The notes under the pieces were generated by a model, which saw nothing but the letters and a program-made list of their open reading frames with translations, searched no databases and was not told the origin of the DNA. This document shows positions 22,485 to 33,506 of a stretch of 64,000 bases of DNA, piece by piece; the stretch's first letter is position 1; the number at the start of each line of letters is the position of its first letter. This stretch comes from Brachionus koreanus (Eukaryota > Rotifera > Eurotatoria > Ploima > Brachionidae). Where the stretch lies: assembly GCA_016987375.1 (NCBI GenBank), contig PJRA01000549.1, forward strand, positions 1,334,973 through 1,398,972, written 5' to 3'. Made by a program: the position numbers and the translations under genes.

Positions 22485-25319
22485 ATGGCCTTGAATAAAC
22501 ACACAATTCCATCATGGTTAACGGATGTACGAGAGGATGCTACCAAGTCGAATGTAATCTTATTAAAAAAAAATTCTGAATCTAAAAAAAAATACTTCAG
22601 GAATGGGCTGAATTGAGCAAACACATTTATGACGCAGTTGATCAACATTTGTCTCAAAGTCATATCGATTACTTTTCCGAATTGACCGAGGATGAAAAAA
22701 TCTTGATCTTGGAAAGAGCAGCTCGATCGTTGGCAAGTTCTGATGGAGGCCGAGTGTATGAGAACTTACAGTCCAAGCTTTCTTATATTCTTGATCAAAC
22801 TGTAAACAACCAGGTTGCACGTAAAATGCTTGAAGAAAGCTTAGCTGATACCAAAACAGATTTGGTTCTCGATACTACAGCCGAGGGAATTGTAACACTT
22901 TTGAGAAAAAATCCCGATCAAAAATACAAATTGAAAGTTTTTCTAAATCAATCGATACCACAACCGATAAGATTTTTAACCTGGCAGTTGTACTTATCAA
23001 ACCCCAGTGAAAGAAAATCTTTTGTTCAAAAGTTAGAAAAAAGCCCTAAATTGTGTCTGTCTCATCAAGATTCAGAAATTCAGCGAAAATGTGATAATAT
23101 CCTAAAAACCGAGTCCACATTTAAAGAAATGAACGGATCAATTGGCATATCAAACTCAATTAAAGGTATCCTCTCATATTATCACTCAACAATAAGCGAA
23201 AAACGGAGTTTGTATGATTGGGAATATTTATACGCCTTACCTATTGTAAATGCACATCATCCAGAGTTTTTAAAGTTATTTTTTTATTTCCTATCAATTT
23301 ATAAAATTTAAATTTTCAATTAAGAAATGAAAGTCCAAGTGAAAGATCGATGGCTATGCTTATTGAAATTTTTATTCAATTTATGAGAACTCTCCCAAAT
23401 GCGATTTTAAGTTCCAATAATCCATTTGTAAGATAATTGATTGATCATTAAAAAAAACATTTGAATTTCTATTTAAAGAATGAAAGTTCTGAAATGGATT
23501 TGTATATTAGAAAAGTCATAGGCTTATTAGATTTACATGATATGTCTCTTTTAAGTTATATCAAAAATTTAGCTAGCAAAAACTGTAAGTGAAATTTTTC
23601 ACTAAAATTAAAAAAATTTTTTTAACTAACTAGATAAATCGATTTTTTTAAAATGGCTATAAATTTTTTATTCTATATCTTCCATTGTATCACTTAATCA
23701 GCACTTTCTCAACCAATGCACAAAGATTAGAAAGAATTAATTTACTTGTCATGCAAAAATTTTTGAAGCCGAACAATTATTCAATAAACTATTCAAAATT
23801 ATACTTCTGTTATTACTGATTAAAATTAAAGAAAAAAAACCTCTTATGACAATAGATAGTTATTTAATAAAATCAGTTACTAAATTCGTTAAAAAACAAA
23901 AATGTGATTACATGATGACAAATAAATTTTTAAGATGAGGAAACTTTTTGAAACACATAATTGATTGAATCTGGTAAAATCCAGCAAATTTAGCATAATT
24001 TAAATGTGGACAAATATGATAGTGCAATTTGCAGAGAATTTGCACATTTTTAGAAAAAAATAGTTTTCTTTTTCAGCATTAATTTCTGTCATTAAAGTCA
24101 AAATGTTGAATAAAAAAATTTATTAAGGAATCGATTCTAGATAATGAATTGAAGGGAATTTAATTATTTTATCCATTTTATTTAAATTTTTTGCATTTTA
24201 GCGAGCTCTGATCTTGTCCTGCTGAAAGTATGCTGTACGCCTTTGATAAAAAGTCTTTTTTCCAGCTACTTAAATCTTCATGCTTTGATGTTTGTTTGGG
24301 ACCAGTACATAATTGGAAGCGGTAAATCTTAGAAAAGCTAAAATTAAATCTAATATTTTCCAAAGACGTGGCTGGTTACCACGAAGAATTGATACCAATT
24401 GTAATAGCTATTGTATTAATGCTACTCAGAGACCAAATAATGTCTATAAATAATGTGGATATGTTCAATGAGTGTATCAAAAATCAGACTAGTTTTATTC
24501 AAACTCGTCAAATTCAGACAATTCTGAACAAATATTTTTTCAAAAATTTACAGGCTAAACTCAACTCAAGTTCTCGAGTGGGACCAATTATTGATCCAAC
24601 TGTTGGACGTCTTCAGCCATGGGAACATTGGCACCAAGATATTATACCAAGAAGAACCACTCGAACCAAAATGTAATACGAAAAACTATTTTATATGAAA
24701 TTGATTTTTTAATTTTCATCAGTCCAAATGATGCGGATAAGGCTCTCGAAATTGAATTAGCTCGACGAATTATGGCTGAAAAAGCTGCAAAAGAAGAAGT
24801 TGAGCGTCTGAGACGTGAGCTTGAGGAACTAAGAAAAAGACCAGTAAGAATTGAATAATATTTTTTCGATTCTCAAGTACTCTTTAAGCCTAAAGAAATT
24901 ATACGCAATGTTGGATCGGATCCTGTTGAACCACCAAAACCAAAAGAAGATAGAAAATACATTGTATCAAAGAATAGTGAAATTCGGCAGCCTGTGGCTG
25001 ATTTACTAACAAAACTCAAATATTCTGTAGGAAAAAGTAATCTTTTTGATAAAAATTATGCTGGACTTTGCTAAAGTTTGATGTAGTTGCGGAAGGTGAA
25101 GGCGAAAATAACAAATTGCTTGACAATATTACAGTAGATGATCTTAAATTGCATAAAGAAGATTTAAAGGCTGCTGAAATAGAAGTTTTTGGACACTATT
25201 TGGCTCAAAATGAATGGGACAACTTAAACGATCAGCAAAAAAGAGAAAAAAGTCAAAAAATGCTAGCTGTTGTAAAGAAAAGAATGGAAAAACGATTTAA
25301 AGATACTGGAAGATTCTAA
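22485..25319 (+). CDS. TBC (Rab-GAP) domain protein with coiled-coil C-terminus (9 exons)
   Basis: Exons 22485-22553, 22601-23274, 23325-23427, 23479-23584, 24202-24321, 24366-24672, 24723-24843, 24889-25026, 25077-25319; GT/AG and in frame throughout, about 626 residues. After a helical N-terminal region of roughly 130 residues, the segment LNQSIPQPIRFLTWQLYLSN resembles the opening of a TBC domain (G-I/V-P-x-x-R-x-x-x-W), and the later LMFVWDQYIIGSD matches the usual IWD-x-Y/F-L of its C-terminal half. A strong basic/acidic coiled coil follows (EVERLRRELEELRKR), then a Pro/Lys linker and a helical, Lys-rich tail. The arginine-finger (IxxDxxR) and glutamine-finger (YxQG) motifs are not clear, so Rab-GAP activity is doubtful. 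I cannot name an orthologue. Intron 4 (23585-24201) is unusually long and could hide an exon. Confidence 0.65.
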
Positions 25320-26394
25320 TTATTGGAATAATCTTAACCAATTTTTACTTACTCAATGATTTCTAAGAGAGTATTTTAATTTCACTAAAATTTTGATTGG
25401 GTTGTTAATTCAAAAAATATTTTCAAAAAATTATGATTTATTATAATATTAATTAATTTGATTATAACTCAAGAATATGAATATAATTTTAATGATAAAA
25501 CTAGATTTTTAAAATTTTAAATTTAAATGATTGATAAAATTATTATTTTAATTGAAAATTTTGGCCAAGTAAAAATTTTTGATTAAATTTAATTTTTCAA
25601 AAATGATCATTAACACTAGAAAGCCCAGCCTAAATTATTAATGTATTTTCAGAAATTAAAATACTTTTTCGATTATTAAAAAAAAATTCAAAAATCTGCG
25701 ATGAAATTTGCGTATTTAATATGTTTTGGTCATTTTTGAAAGATTAAATTTTTACTTAAACAGTTTTTGCTTTGAAATGATTTTTTAAAATTAACAAACC
25801 TAATTATTTTATCCAATAGACACATTTTTTTTAAAATTATTAATGCTTATTTTTCTCACTAGTAGAAAAATTTATTTTTCAAAATAAAAATTAAATTGAA
25901 AAAAATAACTAGTCTTATTCCTGAACAATATAAACTAATTGTGTCTTCATTTAACTATTTAATTGAATCAACTTCGCCTAACTTTTTACATTAAATATAT
26001 TATAACTTTCAGTCTTAACACTTGTACTTTGTGAAATAATTTCAATATTTTTTGTTTTTAATATATTATAAATATTTCTTAACAATTTTATTTTTCATCA
26101 TTTTAATTAATTTTTTTTCTCCTTGATTCGAGTCGGCTTTGAAAATTCTATCTTGGTCATTTAATTTTTAAAAAAGATTAAAATAAATTGATTTTTTAGA
26201 ATAAAATTTTTTGTAATTCACCTTGATTAAAAAAATGTCCGAACGATGACCAGTCTACAGAAATTTGGTGATAAATTTTAGTGATTAAATAAAGTATATA
26301 ATAAAAAAGTCTCTATTCAACATTCATTTCAAGAATTTACAAGACTTATAATATGATTTTTTTCGCACTAAGAAATTTTTTTTTCTCCTTATAG
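25320..26394. other. Non-coding spacer
   Basis: AT-rich, no supported feature. Confidence 0.45.
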
Positions 26395-26655
26395 GCTCCT
26401 TGTAGATCATACGGTCATTACTTTTTATTTTCGCTCGATCTTTTTCCTTTATCCTTGCTTCACCCCATATCATACCCATTTCAGTGAGCTCTTTCATGAT
26501 TGTTGGCCTTTAAGTCATTGCTGGTCTTCCTACTTTTTGCTGACCTTGCAGTGTCCTTTGTAGGGCTCTTTATGTTATTGAATTTCCATCCTAAGTATAT
26601 GTTCTAGCCATCGTAATCTTTTGTTCTTTATACACAGGCTCATTGATTCCGAATT
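26395..26655 (-). mobile_element. RTE-type LINE 3' end, degenerate
   Basis: Minus-strand translation contains SMSLCIKNKRLRWLEHILRM and then, across stops, a GRPAMT-like segment and a terminal KEKDRAKIK-type stretch: the pattern (RRLRWLGHVLRM ... GRPR-x-TW ... A-x-DR) of RTE-like LINE ORF C-termini. It probably belongs to the same clade as the element at 6.86-7.74 kb, covering its 3' part. Inactive. Confidence 0.6.
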
Positions 26656-26830
26656 TTTTTCTTTGGAATAGTTCTTCATTTATTATTGTATTAATGAATA
26701 ATAAAAAAAAGTTAACTTAGTTTTAATTGATTAAAAATTTACACTCACGTTTCTTTTTGCATTTAATTGATATAAATTTTATTATTTATACTAAAATAAA
26801 AAAATTAAATTTTAAATTCTATTTAAAAAA

Positions 26831-29800
26831 ATGAGTTCGGATAGTTCTAAATATCAACCAAAAAACAATAAATTTAATAAAAATAACAAAAAAAAATTTC
26901 AGCCCAATTTCAAAAAAAAAGTACCAGTTTGGAAACAAATTGATGAAGAAATAAACCGATTAACTCCATTATATGATGAGGTAAAAATTATTTTCAAGCT
27001 AAATAATTAAATCTAAGCCTTTTATATTAATCTAAAGATAGAGTCGAACAAAGTAGTAAACTTCGATGATTTCCCATTATCAAAGCGAACTCAGGATGGA
27101 CTTAAAAAATCAGGCTATCAAAAGCCGACAGAAATTCAGCGCGAATCGATCGGAATCGCGCTAAAAGGCTATGATCTGCTGGGAGCAGCCAAAACAGGCA
27201 GTGGGAAAACATTGGCTTTTCTAATTCCTGTAAAAATAATCAAAATTTATATTAGAAATATATATTTTTTAATACTCATATTACTTTAAGATACTTGAAT
27301 TATTATACACATCAAAATGGACTAAATTGGATGGTCTAGGCGTCCTAGTCATTTCCCCAACCAGAGAACTGGCTTATCAGACTTTTGAAGTATTAAAAAA
27401 AATTGGCCGATTCCATGACTTTAGTGCGGGCTTGGTAATTGGAGGCAAAGACTTAAAAACAGAATCAAAAATAATTAGCCAAACAAATATAATTATTTGT
27501 ACTCCAGGTCGTTTGCTACAGCACATGGACGAAACTGCAGGCTTCTCTTGCGATAATTTAAAACTCCTTGTTCTAGACGAAGCTGATCGCATTCTTGATC
27601 TCGGCTTTGCCGAAACTATGAATGCCATAGTTGAAAATTTACCGCAAAGTCGTCAAACAATGCTTTTTTCTGCTACTCAGACAAAATCTATCAAAGATTT
27701 AGCTCGTTTAAGCTTAAAAAATCCAACTTATGTATCCGTTCATGAACACTCTTCAGTTAGTACTCCTCAAAATTTAATACAAAATTATGTAGTATGTGAC
27801 ACGCACGATAAGATTAGTTTTTTGTGGTCATTTATTCGTAATCATTTGAACCAAAAAATTATCGTATTTTTCCAAAGTTGTAAACAAGTGAAATATGTTT
27901 ATGAAGCGCTTACTCGCTTACAGACTGGCATGACCACTTTAGCTCTCTATGGTACTATGAATCAACTTAGAAGAATGGAAGTATATGACCAATATGTGAG
28001 AAAACAATCTGCTGTCTTATTTGCAACTGATATTGCGGCTCGAGGTCTCGATTTTCCATCCATCAATTGGGTTGTTCAAATGGACTGTCCTCCTGATGTT
28101 AACACATATATACATCGAGTTGGCCGAACAGCCCGATATGAAAAAGACGGTCAAGGTATTTTAGTTTTAAGTCCGTTTGAGGAAACTGAAATGATCAATG
28201 ATCTGCAGCTTAAAAAAATACCCATCTCAAAAATTGAGTGAGCAACTTATTTTTGCTTAACTAAATCTTTTTACATAAATATTTTATTTAGAGTAAATAT
28301 GAAAAGAATTGAAAATATTGATTCCAAACTTCAGTCGATTTGTGCTGCTGATGTCGAATTAAAGGAATCGGCTAAACGAGTAAGCTTTGTGTATTTTTTT
28401 TCAAGTCTTTTTTACAGATAAAATTAATCATAAACAATTTTTAAATCAATGAAGTACACACAATGTATAGTTTAATTTCTTGAACTTTATTTCCTCTATT
28501 GTACTTGTTTTTAATTTTCTATTTAGAAAATTTGTTTTATTCTATTTATTTATTACGAATAATCATCAATATTTACACATGATTCAAAAATGAAGATCAA
28601 ATCAAAGAATAATCACGTAAAAATATCCCAAAATATCTCATTACATTTGAAATTATATTTTAAAGAGTTTTTTTTTATCTAAAATAAGTTAGGAAACTTT
28701 GAATAGCTAAATGTAAATTTGTTGGTCATGTGGTGAAGTGGTTCGAACACCCGACGTCAATCAGAAGGTCGAGGATTCGAATCCCCACTCAGTTCCCGGT
28801 GCAAGCGCAAAAATTTCAAGAAATCAAATAACCCTATGATCCACTAAATAAAAAAATGAAAAAATTGTAATAATTTTTTTTCTTTAGGTAAAAAAATTTT
28901 TCCTAAAAAAAATTGAATTCATCCAGATTGAATCTTTTATAGAAAACTATGCAAATCTGCCAAATAGAATATATATTTAAATAAATGAGTTAGATTTAAA
29001 AATATTTATTTTAAATACAAGGTTTTGATAAATTTGGTACAAAATAAAAAAAATATAACAGAAATTAATGCTAAAAAAGCTTTTATTTTTTTTTGAAGGT
29101 TTTTACAAGATTGCTCATTTTAGTACAACTTTATATGTTGCACCATGGTGCATTTAAAGAATTTGCTTTTTATCTTTAAAAAAAAGCTATCAGAATTTTT
29201 AACATTTTGTTCTGTTCTATTGTTCACAAAATCAAGTACAGGTAGTATTTAAATTTATTAGCCTTCATAGGTAAATTCCAAGTTTCTTCAAAGTTTCTAA
29301 TCAGGAAGAATTTAAAAATCTTATCTTTTAATGGTATTGATCAAATTAAACATTTTATTTTCTTTTTATTTTTTTTTTTTGAAAAATAATTTTGGAGTAA
29401 CTCCAGGGCAGTTTCGAGCGGCGTAGCCCTCTTTTCAACCCTCATGTTTGGAAATAGATAAAAATAAGTAAATAATTTTATTTTCTGATAAGCAAAGTTA
29501 ACTTGTTATTTGAACATTTCTAGAGATTTTTATTCCTATTATTTGTGAAATTCAAGTACAAATCGAACGACAATTTTTCCTTTTTTGATAGATTAAAATT
29601 CACTAAAATACAAAAAATCCATTAAAATACTGTCAAATTGTGCAACGTACTTTGATGCACCTTTTTTACTTAAATTTTTTTTTCTATGTAAATAAAGACA
29701 AATATAAAACATAAATACGATTTTAATTGATTATTGATTTGATTTTCTAAATAAAAAGAAATTAAAAGTTTTATTATGGATAAAAAAGATGTAACAAAGT

Positions 29801-30900
29801 ATATTGAACTATGCTGCAGCATTTATTAAATTTATTTCTATTTAATTTTGTAAATTTTAATTTATTAAAAAAGGAATATTTTAGTTCGATTTTTTAAGAG
29901 GGAAAAATGATAGTTATTGTTTTCAAATGATATATTTGACAATAAGAATAATTAAAAACTTTTTACTGAAAGTAAATTTGCTTTGTTTTCAGATTTAATT
30001 TAAAAATTTATTACAATTTAAGTAAGGATTGCCATTTTTGTATATTAGAAATATCTAAAATGTTTAAATTATAAGATTTTATTTTTTAAGGCACTTAAGG
30101 CTTATATGAGATCGATTTATCTGATGAGCAATAAGAAAATATTTAATATAGAAAATATAGATTTGGTTAAATTTTCATCCTCATTGGGGTTGGTGGTTGC
30201 TCCAAAAATTCGTTTAGCCAAGAATCAAAATAAATCTGCAAACAAAGAAATATCTATAGTAAAAATGAAGGATAGTCAAGGCGAAGAAGACACAGACGAG
30301 GCTTCCGGTGCAGAAAATGAAAAAACAAAAGTGGTTAAGAAGCTTCGTGATAACAAACTAGTTATCAAAAAAGTAAAACAGCCTTTAAATTTTGGCCAAT
30401 TTACACAAAACGATGAGGAAGTAGGCTCATTGTTCACAGTGAAAAAAAATGTCGATATTGACACCGAAACTTCAGATTCAGATAATGACGATCAAATTTC
30501 TAAAAAAGTCAAAATAAAATCGAAAGCCGCAGTTGCTAAAAAACTTAAAAAGAAAAACATAAAAATAAATGAAAAAGTTCTTTTTGATGAAGAAGGAAAT
30601 CGCATTGCTGATGGAATAAATGTTCCAAAATCTGTAAATTTAACAGATCAATTAGCTGAAGAACTAAACAAAAAAAGTGATGAAACTCACAGTGGAATTA
30701 ATATCGAAGAGGCTAGAAAAATGCTTCAAAATGAAGATTTATTTGATAAACAACTATATAGACAGAGAATTAAACGTGAGCATCGAGAAAAACGTCTTAA
30801 AGAAAAAGAAATACGAAGGGCAAAAAGACAAAAACCGAATAATTCTCAAGAAGCCACTGTTTTCCTTGGTTCTAATAGTGATAATGAAATAGACGAATAG
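26831..30900 (+). CDS. DDX10: DEAD-box RNA helicase DDX10 (5 exons)
   Basis: Nucleolar ATP-dependent RNA helicase (yeast Hca4/Dbp4 family) for 18S rRNA maturation. Exons 26831-26980, 27038-27229, 27291-28237, 28292-28379, 30091-30900; 728 residues. Motifs: F-x-x-F-PLSKRT and TEIQ (Q motif), AKTGSGKT (Walker A, about residues 101-108), [23 protein letters not shown] (about 208-216), [19 protein letters not shown] and [13 protein letters not shown]10-specific blocks include [17 protein letters not shown] and, after the helicase core, [10 protein letters not shown] and [10 protein letters not shown]. The tail is acidic then basic, ending with [18 protein letters not shown] as in other DDX10 proteins. 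It is shorter than human (875). Intron 4 (28380-30090) is 1.7 kb, against about 55 bp for the others, and contains a SINE. Confidence 0.95.
28722..28865 (+). repeat. tRNA-derived SINE in DDX10 intron 4
   Basis: A-box-like TGGTGAAGTGG at 28731-28741 and B box GGATTCGAATCC at 28773-28784, followed by CCCACTCAGTTCCC and an AT-rich tail. The sequence around the B box (TCGAGG-x-TTCGAA-x-CCC-ACT) matches the copy at 13.3 kb, suggesting one family. No acceptor-stem pairing, so not a tRNA gene. Confidence 0.65.
29139..29152. repeat. 14-bp perfect palindrome
   Basis: TGCACCATGGTGCA inside DDX10 intron 4, a GC-balanced palindrome in an otherwise AT-rich intron. Function unknown. Confidence 0.6.
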
Positions 30901-33506
30901 CCTTAATATTAAATAAAAAAATTCAGTTCAAATTTTTTATTTTCAATACTTAAAAAAAAAAATTGTAATTATTTTAAGAAAAACAAATGTTTATTTTGGT
31001 CAGCAATTTAACACGCTACTAGTCTTGAACAGCTTATATAAATCAATTTATTCTTATTTTCAAAATACCCTCTGTGAACTATATTTATTTATGAATTATT
31101 AATTCTATCTATCATAACCAGAAAAGTTTAGTGAATATTAAAAAAAATTGCTAACGACTTTAAAAAAAAAAACTTTAACAATTTTTTTGATTTTCATTTA
31201 TTGAATTAAAAATAATATAAATAATATATATTTTAAATAAGCTAAATATTTCGTTTTACTTTAAAATATAATATCATATTCAATAAAATCTTTAATTTTA
31301 AAATTTTCATTAGAAGTGAATTTGATTTTTATTTATGAGAAAAAAAAAAGTAATACTGGATGCTCTCTCTCTAAAATATGATCCAACTACTTGGATCATA
31401 TTTTAAATTATTACAAGAGTGAGCCTAGAAATGCGTGCATAAAAATGCGGATTTCATGTTTTCACGCGAAGTAAAATTCAATTTATAATTTTCAGTTTTA
31501 AATGCATTTTCGGTATTTGACCCCAGTATTATTTCAGGTTTTTTGAATTAAATTAGAATTGCTCAAATGTCATTAACTAAAAAAGACTTAAAATTAACTT
31601 TATTTGAGTTTTCTACAAGGAAAAAACTTAAATATAAAGAAGAAGAAAATTCCTTAAATTGATCCAATAATTTAATTTCCCTAATTATGAAATTTAATTA
31701 TTGAATTTAAATATAAATTTCAATAAATGTAAAAAATGTAATTAAAATGGAATCGACTTTTTAAAAAAAAATTCAAGTCAGGTTAAAAGACTTTGAAATG
31801 ACCATTTTTGTTACTTTAGCACAAGTTTGAATAAAATCATTTAACCAAATGGAAACTTTTTTAATTTAAATTTATTTTAAGTCAATAAAATCACATAAAT
31901 TATTTTTAACTTCTAATTACTTACAATTTACTTTATTAAGTTGTCCCTTAAAAATCTCTCATTATTATTTATAAAACTCATAAAACATAAAAATTTTTCG
32001 AAATATTTTTCAAATAGTATTTTTTTGAATTTTTTTTTCGATTTAGCTTCAGCTATTATATCTAATTAGAAATTAAAAAATAATAGCTAAAATAAATGTT
32101 CATTGGAATTTCATTGTGATTATTGAAAATTCTTAATAATCACTAATCGACCTTCACATTATATTTTGAAATTATTTTGTTCATAATCAAACTTGATTAA
32201 ATAAAAATACTAATCTAGATCATTAAACTATTTAAAGCATAATTTTAGAATTACTTGCATTGAAATTAAGTTAAAATTAAAAGTTTTTTCTATCAATCTT
32301 TTTGTATTTCAATTATCGAGAATTTTAAATTCAAGGTGTAATCTTTTAAGCCTTAAGCTGAGACATACATCACATAAAACGAAACCATAGAAGCATATTA
32401 CTTTATTTAAATAATTTGCTTCGTAATAAAATCGAAAAGCTTTTAAAAAGTAATATCGAGCAGATTTTAATTATTCCAAAAAGTAGTTAAGGAATTTTAA
32501 ATTCTAAATTATGAAATTAAAACTATGTTTATAAATTTATATATAATTTTAAAATTTTATTTTTAATCAAATTAGGTAATAAAGAGGTAAAACTAGACCA
32601 TGAATAAAATATCATTAGCCCTAGTTTAAGTAATTGCTCTTTCTTAATTAGATAAAACATCTCCTAGTTAAATAAATTTTTTAAAATAAATTTAAAAAAG
32701 ATAAGCTCTTATTTCTAAGTTTAAAATTCTAATGAAATTTTTTAGATAAATTTTTATTATTTTTCGAAATTATAGAATAATAATATTAATCACAGATTTT
32801 TGATTTTATGTTTTTTGAAAATTATTTTTATTCTATTTTATTCCAAAATCAGCAAATATTGGGTCGTTTTTTAGTTAAAAAAATATGGTTTTATTTATGT
32901 TGTACTTCCAAAATAAATACGATACATTCAATTAGATTTGCTGATTTTTTTAAACTCAAAAAATTCGTCTTATTCAAAGAGACAATTTCAAGTAAATAAA
33001 TCAAGTTAAAATAAAAAAGAAAATAGCAACACTTATTCTATTAGAGGAAATACTTTAAAAAGAGCAAATTTTAAAAATAATCTAAATAATCAAAATATCA
33101 AAAAAATTTTATTTTCAAAACACCTTAAAAATATATAGATAATATCTGATTTATAATAGAACTGAGCTGAGCTAAAACAAACTTTGTTTTACTTGGATTT
33201 TTATGAATTAGAATTTATTTTTTTCATAATAATAAAAATAAACATTTCAAACTACTTAACAACATAAGGTCCATTTTGGTTAGTTTCTTATTAAGTCAAA
33301 CAAAAGCTTATCTTATCTTTATAAAATAAAATTTTCTCGAATAATTTTCAAAGGCGTAGAATATCCGAGAAATCTGAAATATTTCTAAATAATTATTGAC
33401 ATTCTAAGTTACCGAGAATTCAAAATTGAAACTAAGAATAAATTATTTTTGCATATTTTTCTCTCTAGAAACCGAATTTAAATCAAATATAATTTGTTTT
33501 ACAAAA
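30901..33506. other. Non-coding spacer between DDX10 and HERC4
   Basis: About 2.6 kb, AT-rich. Apart from the hairpin at 31373-31404 and an acceptor-like pyrimidine tract plus AG at 33455-33468 ahead of HERC4, I see nothing. Confidence 0.5.
31373..31404. repeat. Perfect hairpin, 14-bp arms, 4-nt loop
   Basis: AAAATATGATCCAA at 31373-31386, loop ctac, and the exact reverse complement at 31391-31404, about 470 bp downstream of the DDX10 stop. Its centre includes GC pairs, so it is not just AT-rich self-complementarity. Could be a foldback insertion or a transcribed stem-loop. Confidence 0.8.

Noticed and set aside
32808..32999. A 63-codon plus-strand ORF upstream of HERC4
   Set aside because: Phe/Lys/Ile-rich throughout, as expected by chance at this base composition.
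33426..33506. Upstream ATG extending HERC4 by 27 residues
   Set aside because: The family starts at MLCWG, and a splice-acceptor-like tract lies between the two ATGs.
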